64,000 nt of DNA, taken from contig NZ_CP151275.1 of assembly GCF_038235435.1 (NCBI RefSeq), forward strand, positions 5,107,881-5,171,880. Reading direction: 5' to 3'. Below the pieces are notes generated by a model. It was not told where the DNA came from. It did no database searches and saw only the letters and a program-made list of their open reading frames with translations. The stretch comes from Niveibacterium sp. SC-1. GTDB lineage: Bacteria; Pseudomonadota; Gammaproteobacteria; Burkholderiales; Rhodocyclaceae. Below, in pieces: positions 8,733-19,436 of the stretch. A program made the translations under genes and the position numbers. Within the stretch, counting starts at the first letter, position 1. Each line of letters begins with the position of its first letter.

Positions 8733-9503
8733 TCAGAGCGTCTGGATGCGCTCGATCATCTCGGCGGCGAAGGCCAGGTAGGCCTGCGAACCTTTGGCTG
8801 CCTTGTCGAAGACCACGCCCGGCAGGCCGTGGCTGGGCGCTTCGGCGAGCCGCACGTTACGCGGGATCACGGCCTTGAAGACCTTGTCGCCGAAGTGCGA
8901 TTCCAGCTGCGCGCTGACCTGTTGCGAAAGCGTGGAGCGCGGATCGAACATCACCCGCAGCAGACCGATGATCTTGAGCTCGCGGTTAAGGTTGGCGTGC
9001 ACCTTCTTGATGGTGTTCACCAGGTCCGAGAGTCCTTCCAGCGCAAAGTACTCGCACTGCATCGGGATGATCACACCATGCGCCGAACACAGGCCGTTGA
9101 GCGTGAGCATGGAGAGCGAGGGCGGGCAATCGATCAGGACGAAGTCGTAGTCGGCGTCCACCGTCGCGAGCGCACGCTTGAGGCGGTTCTCGCGGTCATC
9201 CAGATCGACCAGCTCGACTTCGGCGCCGGCCAGATCGCGGTTGGACGGCAGCACGTCGTAGCCACCGCTCTCGGAGCGCGCACGCGCCTCGGGCAGGGTC
9301 TTGAGCCCGACCAGCAGGTGGTACACGGAAGCCGGGAGGTTGCGCTTCTCCACGCCGGAACCCATGGTGGCGTTGCCCTGGGGGTCGAGGTCCACCAGCA
9401 GCACACGTTGTCCGTGGGCAGCCAGGGCGGCGGAGAGATTGACGGTGGTGGTGGTCTTGCCGACCCCACCCTTCTGGTTGGCAACTGCAAAGATGCGGGC
9501 CAT
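8733..9503 (-). CDS. parA: Chromosome-partitioning ATPase ParA (Soj)
   Basis: The product is a 256-residue ParA/MinD-family ATPase. The deviant Walker A motif QKGGVGKTTTTVNL (signature Lys11 and Lys16) opens the protein, and the Walker B region DYDFVLIDCPPSLSMLTLN follows. The short N-terminus lacks the HTH seen in plasmid ParA, which fits the chromosomal type. ATP-dependent nonspecific DNA binding drives segregation of ParB-parS complexes. Its start overlaps the rsmG stop by one base; the order mnmG-rsmG-parA is conserved near proteobacterial origins. Confidence 0.94.
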   Translation of the reverse strand: MARIFAVANQKGGVGKTTTTVNLSAALAAHGQRVLLVDLDPQGNATMGSGVEKRNLPASVYHLLVGLKTLPEARARSESGGYDVLPSNRDLAGAEVELVDLDDRENRLKRALATVDADYDFVLIDCPPSLSMLTLNGLCSAHGVIIPMQCEYFALEGLSDLVNTIKKVHANLNRELKIIGLLRVMFDPRSTLSQQVSAQLESHFGDKVFKAVIPRNVRLAEAPSHGLPGVVFDKAAKGSQAYLAFAAEMIERIQTL

Positions 9504-10129
9504 TAGCTGCGCTCGAGGACGATGAGATGGCGTTGCGTGTCGGCGGCCGCGGGCAGGTGCAGCGGTATCGACGCGGCTTCGCGCACACCGGCCGGCAGTC
9601 GCGCGATTTCCTCACGAGGATACACGCCCTTCATGGCAAGCCAGCGGCCGCCCGGCGCCACGAGGTGCTCGGTCAGCGAGACGAAGTCGCACAGCTCGGA
9701 GAATGCCCGCGAAATCACGGCCGGGAACGGCGTCTCGGGCTGCCATTCCTCGACGCGCACATGGTGTGCGTGCAGGTTTTTGAGGCCCAGTTCGATACCC
9801 GCCTGGCGCATGAAGGTGGCCTTCTTCTGCACGGTATCGACGGTGTGCACCTCGAGCTCGGGTCGCACGATCGCGAGCACGATGCCGGGCAGACCGGCGC
9901 CGGACCCAATGTCGGCGACGCGATCGACCGTTACATGCGGGAGCACGGTGAGCGAGTCGAGCAGATGCTGGCTGACGATGCCGGCCGTGTCACGAATGGC
10001 GGTCAGGTTGTAGACCTTGTTCCACTTGGCGATCAGCGCCGCGTAGGCGATCAGGCGAGCCTGGCGTTCGGCGTCCAGCGCAAGGCCGAGCTCGGCGAGG
10101 CCGGCCGAAAGTTGTTCCTGGGGCGTCAC
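9503..10129 (-). CDS. rsmG: 16S rRNA (guanine-N7)-methyltransferase RsmG
   Basis: The product has 208 residues from the GTG at 10129. RsmG (GidB) methylates G527 of 16S rRNA using S-adenosylmethionine. Visible family features are KWNKVYNLTAIRD, the SAM-binding VADIGSGAGLPGIVLAI, and AVISRAFSEL. I prefer this start because AGGGAG lies ~11 nt upstream and the N-terminus then matches E. coli RsmG in length. Another GTG at 10153 would add 8 residues and overlap mnmG by 8 bp. Cotranscribed with mnmG and parA. Confidence 0.92.
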   Translation of the reverse strand: MTPQEQLSAGLAELGLALDAERQARLIAYAALIAKWNKVYNLTAIRDTAGIVSQHLLDSLTVLPHVTVDRVADIGSGAGLPGIVLAIVRPELEVHTVDTVQKKATFMRQAGIELGLKNLHAHHVRVEEWQPETPFPAVISRAFSELCDFVSLTEHLVAPGGRWLAMKGVYPREEIARLPAGVREAASIPLHLPAAADTQRHLIVLERS

Positions 10130-10145
10130 GTGGCAGGGTTCTCCC

Positions 10146-12041
<1,896 letters not shown>

Positions 12042-12202
12042 GACAAGACTCCGGCACAGGGCCGCACAACAAGCGAGGGCCGAAATGATACCGACGCACG
12101 AGGAAAAATCCTAGTGAAAACATGGATTTGGGTTACTTCGCATTCTGCAAAGCAGGTTTCTGACGCCCTTCTCGCACCCAAGAGACCGGCGATCCTGAGC
12201 GA

Positions 12203-12218
12203 TGTTCCACGTGAAACA
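12203..12218. promoter_or_regulatory. parS site 1 (ParB-binding)
   Basis: TGTTCCACGTGAAACA matches the universal parS palindrome TGTTTCACGTGAAACA at 15 of 16 positions. It sits between mnmG and the TSUP gene, about 5 kb from dnaA and about 4.3 kb from parB, the usual origin-proximal place for parS. Confidence 0.9.
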
Positions 12219-12219
12219 C

Positions 12220-12993
12220 TCAGACGCGGATCAGTTCCCAACCGAGGTTGAGGACCAGCACGCTGACGACCCCCAGGAACAGCCATCGGACGAAACCGTT
12301 GCCATGCCGTAGCGCGAGGTGGCTACCCACTAGCGCACCGCTCAGATTGGCCACTGCCATCACCGCAGCCAGCGACCACAAGATTCCATCGTGGCTCGCA
12401 AAGAACACAATCGCCGACAGATTGGTCGCGACGTTCACGAACTTGGCGGTAGCCGACGCCTTGAGAAAATCGAAGCCGAACCAGCGCACGAAAGCGAAGA
12501 TCAGGAAGCTGCCAGTCCCGGGGCCAAAGAAGCCGTCGTAGAAGCCAATCAGCCCTCCAGTGAGCAAAGCGCCGGGCACGATCAACCTGGCGGGCAAGCT
12601 ATGCTCTTCCATCTTCCCGAAGTCCTTGCGCCGAAAGGTGTAGTAGCCCACGGCCACCAACAGAGCTAGGACAAGGGGCTTCATCGTCTCCTTCGGCAGG
12701 TAGGCGACAGTCTGCGCACCGAACCAGGATCCGATCAAGGCGGCAAGTGCTGCCCAGGAGGCAACGCGCCACGGAACGGGGATGGCGCGGGCATAGCGGA
12801 TACAGGCTGATGAAGTGCCCACCACCGCAGCCACCTTGTTCGTGCCGAAGAGGACGGGGATGGCGGTTTGGGGGAAAACGGATAAGAGCAAGGGTATCTG
12901 GATGAGACCTCCGCCGCCGACCACAGCATCAACCAAGCCAGCGAAGAATGCTCCGGCCGCGAGCAGGGTCCATTCACTCAGAAGATGTTCCAC
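12220..12993 (-). CDS. TSUP family (TauE/SafE, YfcA-like) membrane permease
   Basis: The product is a 257-residue, very hydrophobic protein with about eight transmembrane helices. The N-terminal GLVDAVVGGGGLIQIPLLL and the internal repeat GLIGFYDGFFGPGTGSFL are the paired TSUP signatures. The family exports or imports small organosulfur or sulfite-like anions; the substrate here is unknown. I chose the GTG at 12993, which gives the expected short N-terminus. An ATG at 13065 is in frame but would overlap the upstream gene. The GTG start codon lies inside the second parS site, so ParB binding could affect initiation. Confidence 0.82.
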   Translation of the reverse strand: MEHLLSEWTLLAAGAFFAGLVDAVVGGGGLIQIPLLLSVFPQTAIPVLFGTNKVAAVVGTSSACIRYARAIPVPWRVASWAALAALIGSWFGAQTVAYLPKETMKPLVLALLVAVGYYTFRRKDFGKMEEHSLPARLIVPGALLTGGLIGFYDGFFGPGTGSFLIFAFVRWFGFDFLKASATAKFVNVATNLSAIVFFASHDGILWSLAAVMAVANLSGALVGSHLALRHGNGFVRWLFLGVVSVLVLNLGWELIRV

Positions 12994-13001
12994 GTGAAAC
13001 C
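12986..13001. promoter_or_regulatory. parS site 2 (ParB-binding), overlapping the TSUP gene start
   Basis: TGTTCCACGTGAAACC matches the parS consensus at 14 of 16 positions and keeps the central CACGTG core. It lies 783 bp from the first site and covers the start codon of the TSUP gene and the last base of the next gene upstream. Confidence 0.8.
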
Positions 13002-13318
13002 TATTGTCCGCTCTCGGTCCAGAGCGCCGAAGCCAGTGCCTTCCAGCAGGCCCCGCCGTGAACATCGACGTCCCGGTTCGCCGCCTTGGCCATGGAGAAG
13101 TTCATCAGACTGACCAATCCCATCAGCTCACGCATCGCCCGACGGCTGAAATCGTCGCTCCCACCGAAGTCATCCTTACCGGACAGGATCGCCTGCGCGA
13201 GCCGTCGCATCTGGCTGCCGTCCTGCCAGTCAATTCCGAGCGCGATCAGTTTGCATTGGATTTCTCGCGCCAGACCTGAGATCTGTGCCGGAAAAGTGCT
13301 GCGGCCAAACTCGCTCAT
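13001..13318 (-). CDS. Small protein of unknown function
   Basis: This gives 105 residues from ATG 13318 (MSEFGRSTFPAQ...); a TTG at 13342 would add 8 residues and overlap mnmE. I do not recognise the family. The protein looks soluble and mostly helical, with no signal peptide or membrane segment. It lies 13 bp after mnmE and 7 bp before the TSUP start, so it is most likely the penultimate gene of an rpmH-rnpA-yidD-yidC-mnmE-unknown-TSUP run. Confidence 0.6.
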   Translation of the reverse strand: MSEFGRSTFPAQISGLAREIQCKLIALGIDWQDGSQMRRLAQAILSGKDDFGGSDDFSRRAMRELMGLVSLMNFSMAKAANRDVDVHGGACWKALASALWTESGQ

Positions 13319-13331
13319 GGACTCCCTGTTC

Positions 13332-14672
13332 TCACTTGCCAATGCAGAAACGCGAGAAGATCACACCGAGCAAATCGTCCGCACCGAACTCGCCAGTAAT
13401 CCGATTCACGGCTTCCTGCCCCAGGCGCAGTTCCTCTGCCATCAGATCCAGGCTGCCCTCTTCAGCCCTGAGCAAGGCATCGGTGATTTTCTCTCGCGCC
13501 TCGCGCAGGGCTTCGAGGTGGCGCTCACGCGCGAGGAAGACTTCTTCGCCGTGTGCTTCCCAGCCGGCAATCCGAAGCAGTTCCTCCCGCAACAGGGAGA
13601 CGCCCTCACCGGTCTGCGCGCTCAGGTGAACCTGAACCACGCTCTCGACCCTCTCCGTCCGAGCCTGCCCCGAAGCGAGATCAATCTTGTTGAAGACCCA
13701 GATCACCGGCACACCTTCGGGCAGCCGCGCATCGATCGCGTGGTCCTCTGCCGTAATGCCGACCCGGGCATCCACCAATCGCAACACCACGTCGGCGCGT
13801 TCGATTTCCTGCCAGCTGCGCGCAATGCCGATCCGCTCCACCGTGTCCTCGGTTTCACGCAGCCCTGCGGTGTCTATGATGTGCAGCGGGATACCTTCGA
13901 TCTGGATCATCTCCCGCAAGACATCGCGGGTCGTACCGGCAACCTCGGTCACGATCGCCCTGTCCTGGCCGGAGAGCTGATTGAGAAGGCTGGATTTGCC
14001 CACATTCGGTTGCCCCGCCAGCACCACCTGCAGGCCACTGCGCAGGAGACTCCCCTGCTTGGCCTGCGCGAGCAGCGCGTCGAGATCATTCCCCAGTACA
14101 TCGAGACGCTCGAAGGCCTTCGCCGCTTTGAGGAAGTCGATCTCTTCCTCCGGGAAATCCAGGGTCGCCTCGACCAGCATCCGCAGCTCGATCAGCTTCT
14201 CCCGCCAGGCGTGGATCTGCCGCGAGAAAGCACCGTCTAGAGAACGCAAGGCCGAGCGCGCCGCAACGGTCGTGTCGGCATCGATCAGATCCGCCACCGC
14301 CTCGGCCTGTGCCAGATCCAGCTTGTCGTTGAGGAAGGCCCTTTCGGTGAACTCCCCCGGACGGGCCAGGCGCGCGCCGAGCTCCAGGCAGCGGGCAAGC
14401 AACATACGCATCACCACCGGCCCGCCATGACCCTGGAGTTCGATCACGTCCTCGCCGGTATAGGAATGTGGTGCGGGGAAGAAAAGCAAAAGGCCGGCAT
14501 CAATCGGCCGGCCTTCTGCATCCAGGAACTTCACCAACTCCGCCTGGCGCGGACGGGCTTGCCGTCCGCTCAAGGCCACTGCCAGGGGAGCAAGCGTCTT
14601 GCCCGAAATCCTGACGACCCCGATGCCACCGCGTCCTGGTGCGGTGGCGATGGCTGCAATGGCGTCAGGCAT
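13332..14672 (-). CDS. mnmE: tRNA modification GTPase MnmE
   Basis: The product has 446 residues. The N-terminal tetrahydrofolate-binding domain opens with [21 protein letters not shown] central G domain carries [12 protein letters not shown] (G1), the [18 protein letters not shown]3/switch region and NKID (G4). The helical domain ends in the catalytic C-terminal CIGK. It is the partner of MnmG in wobble-uridine modification. Its ATG overlaps the last 8 bp of yidC, which suggests coupling. Confidence 0.95.
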   Translation of the reverse strand: MPDAIAAIATAPGRGGIGVVRISGKTLAPLAVALSGRQARPRQAELVKFLDAEGRPIDAGLLLFFPAPHSYTGEDVIELQGHGGPVVMRMLLARCLELGARLARPGEFTERAFLNDKLDLAQAEAVADLIDADTTVAARSALRSLDGAFSRQIHAWREKLIELRMLVEATLDFPEEEIDFLKAAKAFERLDVLGNDLDALLAQAKQGSLLRSGLQVVLAGQPNVGKSSLLNQLSGQDRAIVTEVAGTTRDVLREMIQIEGIPLHIIDTAGLRETEDTVERIGIARSWQEIERADVVLRLVDARVGITAEDHAIDARLPEGVPVIWVFNKIDLASGQARTERVESVVQVHLSAQTGEGVSLLREELLRIAGWEAHGEEVFLARERHLEALREAREKITDALLRAEEGSLDLMAEELRLGQEAVNRITGEFGADDLLGVIFSRFCIGK

Positions 14673-16323
14673 TGGCGGGCTTGGATCCCCCGTTGATCAT
14701 CCGCGTGATGTACCACTGCTGGGCGATGGAGAGCAGGTTGTTCACCGTCCAGTAGACCACCAGACCGGCCGGGAACCAGGCCATCATCACCGTAAATACC
14801 AATGGCATCATCATCATGACCTTCGCCTGGGTCGGATCCGGCGGCGGCGGGTTGAGCTTCACCTGCACCAGGCTGGTGACGCCCATGATGATCGGGAGGA
14901 TGAAGTACGGATCCTTGATCGAAAGGTCAGTGATCCAGCCCAGCCACGGCGCCTGGCGCATTTCAACCGCGCCCAGCAGCACCCAGTAGAGCGCGATGAA
15001 GACAGGCATCTGGATCAGCATGGGCCAGCAGCCGCCCATGGGATTGACCTTCTCCTTCTTGTAGAGCTCCATCATCTCCTGGTTCATCTTCATCCGGTCG
15101 TCTTTGTACTGCTCCTGGATGCGCTTCATCCGCGGCATGATGTTTTTCATCTTGGCCATGGACTTGTACGACGCGGCGGAGAGCGGGAAGAACACCAGCT
15201 TGAGGAGGACCGTCAGGGCGATGATGGCCCAGCCCCAGTTCTGCACCAGCTTGTGCAGGAAGGACAGGACCCAGAAGAGCGGCGCGGCGATGACCGTCAG
15301 CCAACCGTAGTCGACCACCAGGTCCAGGCCCGGCGCGAGGGCTGCGAGCTTCTTCTGCTCCTGCGGACCAGCGTAGAGCTCGGCCTCCACGCTGGTCTTC
15401 TGGCCGGCAGCCAGTTGCGTCGGCGCGAGCTTCACACCAGCGGACGCCATGCCGTTGCCCAGATCCTGCACGAAGAACTCGCGCTGGCCTGCCTTGGGCA
15501 GGAAGGCACCGACGAAGTAGTGCTGCACCATCGCCACCCAACCGTCGCCCGCGGGTTCAGGCAGCTTGGCCTTGCCCTTGGTGATGTCTTCGAAGCTGAC
15601 CTTCTTGTACTTGCCGCTCTCGCTGTAAAACGCGGGACCGGTGAAGGTCTGGGCCCCGAAGTAGCCACTCTTCGCCTCGGCGGCTTTCTCATCGCGCGAG
15701 AACTTGAAGTAGGCCTGGACCGGCACAGTCGCCGCGCCGCCGTTCTCCAGCTCATGAACGACGTCGATCAGGTAGCTGCCGCGGTGAAAACGCAGGATCT
15801 TGCTGGCTTTGACACCATTGGTCCCTACCGGAGCATCGAGCCGCACTTCCACCACGTCCTGCCCCGCGGCCAGGACCCGCTTTCCGGCCGGCAAGGCGTA
15901 CACCGTATTGTGGTTGGGCAGGCCCTCGCCGATGAGGCCGCTCTGGGCGAAGTAGTCGTGGCCCAGGCTGCCATCGTCGAAGAGCACGAAAGGCTTGTCC
16001 GGTGCGCCCGTCTGGCCGTGCTTGAGCAGCTCCAGCTTGACGATGTCGCCGCCCACGGCCGAGATCTCGGCACGCATCAGATCGGTTTCCACGATCACGC
16101 GCGGCGCCTTGTGACGGTCCGTCGCATTTTCCTGCGGCGTTGCACCGACGCTAGTGGTCGTCGCAGCGGGCGCGGATGCACTGCCGCTTGGCACGCCGGC
16201 CGTCTGTGCGCTCTGCGCCGCAGTGGGCAGCTGGGGCGGCTGGTTACGCTTGATCCAGGCTTCCCACAGCATGACCAGTGAGAAGGAGAAGATCGTGATC
16301 AGGATGAGGCGACGAATGTCCAT
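14665..16323 (-). CDS. yidC: Membrane protein insertase YidC
   Basis: The product has 552 residues. An N-terminal transmembrane anchor ([20 protein letters not shown]) is followed by a large periplasmic beta-sandwich domain and then the conserved five-helix insertase core. The core includes the cytoplasmic hairpin [28 protein letters not shown]... and [19 protein letters not shown], split here into two recognisable stretches. It inserts proteins into the inner membrane alone or with SecYEG. It lies in the conserved yidD-yidC-mnmE order. Confidence 0.95.
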   Translation of the reverse strand: MDIRRLILITIFSFSLVMLWEAWIKRNQPPQLPTAAQSAQTAGVPSGSASAPAATTTSVGATPQENATDRHKAPRVIVETDLMRAEISAVGGDIVKLELLKHGQTGAPDKPFVLFDDGSLGHDYFAQSGLIGEGLPNHNTVYALPAGKRVLAAGQDVVEVRLDAPVGTNGVKASKILRFHRGSYLIDVVHELENGGAATVPVQAYFKFSRDEKAAEAKSGYFGAQTFTGPAFYSESGKYKKVSFEDITKGKAKLPEPAGDGWVAMVQHYFVGAFLPKAGQREFFVQDLGNGMASAGVKLAPTQLAAGQKTSVEAELYAGPQEQKKLAALAPGLDLVVDYGWLTVIAAPLFWVLSFLHKLVQNWGWAIIALTVLLKLVFFPLSAASYKSMAKMKNIMPRMKRIQEQYKDDRMKMNQEMMELYKKEKVNPMGGCWPMLIQMPVFIALYWVLLGAVEMRQAPWLGWITDLSIKDPYFILPIIMGVTSLVQVKLNPPPPDPTQAKVMMMMPLVFTVMMAWFPAGLVVYWTVNNLLSIAQQWYITRMINGGSKPANA

Positions 16324-16363
16324 CGGGCTCGATTTTCAGAGTAGGAGGATGCGCAAAGCGCGC

Positions 16364-16573
16364 TCAGGGAACGGGATCATAGCCGCCCAGATTCCAGGGA
16401 TGGCAGCGCGACACACGACGCACGGCCAACCAGCCGCCTTTTATTGCACCGTGACGTTGCACGGCTTCGATGGCGTAGGCAGAACAACTGGGATGGAAAC
16501 GGCAATTGCGGCCCAGGAGCGGGCTGAGGAAGTATCGATAGCCGCGTAAAGCAAGGATGAGCAGGGACTTCAT
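16364..16573 (-). CDS. yidD: Membrane protein insertion efficiency factor YidD
   Basis: A 69-residue protein of the YidD (DUF37) family, with [26 protein letters not shown] and [13 protein letters not shown], both near-universal in the family. It has an amphipathic N-terminus and assists YidC. It begins 11 bp after rnpA and ends 40 bp before yidC. Confidence 0.93.
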   Translation of the reverse strand: MKSLLILALRGYRYFLSPLLGRNCRFHPSCSAYAIEAVQRHGAIKGGWLAVRRVSRCHPWNLGGYDPVP

Positions 16574-16584
16574 CGAAGTCGCGC

Positions 16585-16926
16585 TCAGCGCGGCCGCGGC
16601 AAGCGACCGAGAAGTTCAAGCAGTTCAGCGTGCAGGTTCTTGCGGCTCACGTCATCGACCTTTGCCGACAGGCGCACGACCAGATCGAGGCTGGGCAAAC
16701 CTGCCCGGCCCAGCCGGAACTCGTCCCGGCCAATGCGCTTGATCAGGTTACGCAGCACCGCCCGGCGAGCCAGTTTCTTGGCCACGACGAAGCCGATGCG
16801 GGCGTGGAGCAGATCGTTGGGTCGGTAGTGCAGGTTGAAGCTCTTGCCCCGAAGCACCCGACGATGTGCGAACACTGCAGCGAACTCGGCCGGAGTATGC
16901 AGGCGGAAGGCCGGACCGAAGCCCAC
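16585..16926 (-). CDS. rnpA: Ribonuclease P protein component RnpA
   Basis: The product has 113 residues from the GTG at 16926. Family features are [12 protein letters not shown], the basic [13 protein letters not shown], and the signature [26 protein letters not shown] (shown as adjacent motifs in one helix). It binds the RNase P RNA and helps process tRNA 5' ends. The GTG start gives the usual family length. The frame, however, stays open for ~190 bp upstream into rpmH with an Ala/Pro/Asp-rich, coding-like composition, so a longer form starting at GTG 17112/17115 cannot be excluded. Confidence 0.85.
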   Translation of the reverse strand: MGFGPAFRLHTPAEFAAVFAHRRVLRGKSFNLHYRPNDLLHARIGFVVAKKLARRAVLRNLIKRIGRDEFRLGRAGLPSLDLVVRLSAKVDDVSRKNLHAELLELLGRLPRPR

Positions 16927-17053
16927 ATTCCGATCTGCTGGATCCGACCCTGCGGACAGCAGGTCCGCAGAATCTGGTGCGGCGGGCGCTAGCGCGGCGC
17001 TGTCATCGACAGGAACCGCTGCCTGCGCATCCGCCGTGTCCGACGCAGGGGTC

Positions 17054-17188
17054 TCAGACGGCGAGACGATGACGGCCCTTGGCGCGGCGGGCGGCGAGCA
17101 CCGAACGACCACCACGGGTACGCGAACGGACGAGGAAGCCGTGGGTACGCTTGCGGCGAACCACGGAGGGTTGATAAGTACGCTTCAT
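17054..17188 (-). CDS. rpmH: 50S ribosomal protein L34
   Basis: A 44-residue protein beginning [18 protein letters not shown] and ending GRHRLAV, typical of L34. A longer frame upstream (to 17251) is not needed. It is the first gene of the minus-strand rpmH-rnpA-yidD-yidC-mnmE run and is divergent from dnaA. Confidence 0.95.
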   Translation of the reverse strand: MKRTYQPSVVRRKRTHGFLVRSRTRGGRSVLAARRAKGRHRLAV

Positions 17189-17281
17189 GACCGGGTTCCT
17201 AGAAAGGGGCGAAAAACGCGCGAAAATAGCGCGGAATTCCCTATGTGTCAAGGGCTTAAGGAATTTCGGGCTTGGACAGCC

Positions 17282-17290
17282 TGTGGATAA
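17282..17290 (-). promoter_or_regulatory. DnaA box upstream of dnaA
   Basis: TGTGGATAA is the exact complement of the DnaA box TTATCCACA. It lies 180 bp before the dnaA start, in the 281-bp rpmH-dnaA gap (17189-17469). That gap must also hold the two divergent promoters, although I could not fix their -10/-35 elements with confidence. The box fits DnaA autoregulation. Confidence 0.75.
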
Positions 17291-17469
17291 ATCCCCCGTT
17301 CAGGCGTAAAATCCTGTGGGTTAAACCATCGTCCGGACCCACATCAAAGTTGTCCGGAACGGTGTTCCCTCCGGTTACGGAAGCAATCCACAAGAGAAGA
17401 GAAACGGCGCTCCGCGGGCGTCTGCGTCCCCAGGCGGACGCGACAGCCCATCCGGACCGCCCACACCAC

Positions 17470-18870
17470 GTGAACCGAGAGTTCTGGCCCGTCTGCCTCG
17501 CCCGCCTGGAAGCCGAACTGCCGCCGCAGCAGTTCAACACCTGGATCCGCGCCCTGTCCACCGTGCCCGGTGAAGACCCGCGCGCGCTCCAGTTGCTGGC
17601 CCCCAACCGTTTCGTCCTGCAATGGGTGCGCGAGCGCTACCTGCGCCGCATCGAGGAAATCGGTGCCGAGTTCGTCGGCGAACCGATCTCCGTTACCTTG
17701 GCCCTGGGCAGTGGCCCTGCGCGTCCCAGCGCGCCGCCCGCCGCCACGCGCAGTGAGGCCCCGGCACGCACGGCCGCCTCTGCACCAAGCGCGCCGACCG
17801 TGACCACCCGCGAAGCAGAGCCCGAGAAGAACGAAACCGCGGGCTACGAGCGCACGCGCCTGAATCCCGATTTCACCTTCGACAACCTCGTCACCGGCCG
17901 CGCCAACGACCTCGCCCGGGCCGCCGCCATGCAGGTCTCGCAGAATCCCGGCACGTCCTACAACCCGCTCTTCGTCTATGGCGGCGTGGGCCTGGGCAAG
18001 ACCCACCTGATCCACGCGCTGGGCAACGCGGTGTGGAAGGCCAATCCCAAGGCTGTGATCCGCTATGTGCACGCCGAGGATTACTACGCTGACGTAGTCC
18101 GTGCCTATCAACAAAAGAGTTTCGATAGTTTCAAGCGCTACTACCGCTCGCTGGACCTGCTGCTGATCGACGATATCCAGTTCTTCAACAACAAGAACCG
18201 GACCCAGGAAGAGTTCTTCCATGCCTTCAACGCACTCACCGAGGCGCGCAAGCAGATCGTCATCACCTGTGACACCTACCCGAAGGACGTCACCGGCCTG
18301 GAAGACCGCCTGATCTCGCGTTTCGACTGGGGCCTGACGGTCCAGATCGAGCCGCCCGAGCTCGAAATGCGGGTGGCGATCCTGAAGAAGAAGGCCGAGA
18401 GCGAGCGCATCGTCGTCACCGACGACGTCGCCTTCCTGATCGCCAAGAACCTGCGTTCCAACGTGCGTGAGCTCGAAGGCGCACTCAAGAAGGTGCTGGC
18501 CTTCGCCCGCTTCCACGGCCGCGACATCAGCCTGGAAGTCGCCAAGGAAGCGCTGCGCGACCTCCTGGCCGCGCACAACCGCCAGATCACCTTCGAGCTG
18601 ATCCAGAAGACGGTGGCCGACTACTACAAGATCAAGGTCGCGGACATGCACTCCAAGAAGCGCACCCGGGCCATCGCCCGCCCGCGCCAGGTCGCCATGT
18701 TCCTCGCCAAGGAGCTGACGCCGGCCTCGCTGCCCGCGATCGGCGAGGCCTTTGGCGGCCGCGACCACACCACGGTACTCCACGCCTGCCGCACGATCGC
18801 CGATCTGCGGCTGGCCGACCAGCAACTCAACCACGACCTGCACGTGCTCACACAGACGCTCAGGGGCTAA
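17470..18870 (+). CDS. dnaA: Chromosomal replication initiator protein DnaA
   Basis: The product has 466 residues from the GTG at 17470, which gives the conserved N-terminus ([22 protein letters not shown]). The frame is open 198 bp further upstream, but that stretch is promoter-like. Domain I is at ~1-90 and a Pro/Ala-rich domain II at ~90-130. The AAA+ domain has [19 protein letters not shown] (Walker A) and [10 protein letters not shown] (Walker B). Domain IV has the DnaA-box-binding signature [14 protein letters not shown]. It initiates replication at the adjacent oriC. Confidence 0.96.
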   Translation: MNREFWPVCLARLEAELPPQQFNTWIRALSTVPGEDPRALQLLAPNRFVLQWVRERYLRRIEEIGAEFVGEPISVTLALGSGPARPSAPPAATRSEAPARTAASAPSAPTVTTREAEPEKNETAGYERTRLNPDFTFDNLVTGRANDLARAAAMQVSQNPGTSYNPLFVYGGVGLGKTHLIHALGNAVWKANPKAVIRYVHAEDYYADVVRAYQQKSFDSFKRYYRSLDLLLIDDIQFFNNKNRTQEEFFHAFNALTEARKQIVITCDTYPKDVTGLEDRLISRFDWGLTVQIEPPELEMRVAILKKKAESERIVVTDDVAFLIAKNLRSNVRELEGALKKVLAFARFHGRDISLEVAKEALRDLLAAHNRQITFELIQKTVADYYKIKVADMHSKKRTRAIARPRQVAMFLAKELTPASLPAIGEAFGGRDHTTVLHACRTIADLRLADQQLNHDLHVLTQTLRG

Positions 18871-18940
18871 GCAGCAGCCAGGACAGCAAGGAGCCAGACC
18901 CGTTTTTGTGGATGAAGCGTGGGCGAAGCATGGAACGCTT

Positions 18941-19109
18941 TGGGGATAAACCCGGATTTCCGCGCCGGCGCCGATTTCCTCCACATTTGTTCATGCGCCT
19001 CTCCCCCCGGATGCAAACAGCTTCATACAGCAGCCAAGGCACTGAACAAAAAGAGAAAAACCGGCTTATCCACAGAAAACAGGTCAGGTTAACTAATAGT
19101 AGTTACTTA
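18941..19109 (+). repeat. oriC module, copy A
   Basis: First copy of an imperfect direct repeat. Shared blocks in order: GGGGA(t)AAACCCGGA at 18942, TTTC-TCC-CA-TTGTTCA at 18975, CAAGGC-CTGA at 19035, the 20-mer GCTTATCCACAGAAAACAGG at 19064, and TTAACTAATA at 19089. The matching blocks of copy B lie 322-323 bp downstream. Confidence 0.75.
19066..19074 (+). promoter_or_regulatory. DnaA box (perfect), oriC copy A
   Basis: TTATCCACA matches the high-affinity DnaA box exactly. It is followed by AGAAAACAGG and an AT-rich stretch with TTAACTAATA, a layout typical of an unwinding element next to a DnaA box. Confidence 0.85.
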
Positions 19110-19263
19110 TATAAAGACTCTTGTTAACAACAAACCCTTCTGCCTCCAGTGCCCCTCACGAGAGCCGGAAACGGACGGAAAAGCTGCAAGAGCAGTGAAC
19201 GGAAGTGTCCCTTTTCAGGTGAGAGACCCTGGGGACAGCAAGAGGTAGAACCGCGGTAGGAAA

Positions 19264-19435
19264 TGGGGAAAACCCGGACTGTTTGGCCAAGGCCGGTTTT
19301 CATCCCCACTTGTTCAGGTTGCAATACGCGACTTGTGCACAGATTAGTACATAGAGCAAGGCGCTGATTCTGAATGGAAAAGACTGCTTATCCACAGAAA
19401 ACAGGCTCAGTTAACTAATAATAGGAGTTTACTTA
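19264..19435 (+). repeat. oriC module, copy B
   Basis: Second copy of the module. GGGGAAAACCCGGA is at 19265, TTTCATCCCCACTTGTTCA at 19298, CAAGGCGCTGA at 19357, the identical 20-mer with a DnaA box at 19386, and TTAACTAATA at 19411. It runs up to the dnaN ribosome-binding site (AGGAG, 19423-19427). Confidence 0.75.
19388..19396 (+). promoter_or_regulatory. DnaA box (perfect), oriC copy B
   Basis: A second exact TTATCCACA, 322 bp from the first, within an identical 20-bp context and again followed by TTAACTAATA. It is 41 bp upstream of the dnaN start, so it may also affect dnaN expression. Confidence 0.85.
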
Positions 19436-19436
19436 A

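Larger units (their letters stand above)
18871..19436. other. Chromosomal origin of replication (oriC), dnaA-dnaN intergenic region
   Basis: This 566-bp non-coding, AT-richer gap holds two perfect DnaA boxes (19066, 19388) and three one-mismatch boxes: TGTGGATGA at 18907-18915, TGGGGATAA at 18941-18949 and TTGTGCACA at 19333-19341. Two AT-rich stretches suited to duplex unwinding follow the perfect boxes (around 19088-19130 and 19411-19436). Much of it is built from a duplicated module (see the two repeat entries). I see no credible gene inside. Confidence 0.85.

Noticed and set aside
17272..17469. 66-residue N-terminal extension of DnaA
   Set aside because: Contains a perfect DnaA box and promoter-like sequence; the GTG at 17470 gives the conserved DnaA N-terminus.
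17460..17475. CACGTG near the dnaA start as a third parS site
   Set aside because: Flanks (ACCACGTGAACC) do not fit the TGTTTC/GAAACA arms.
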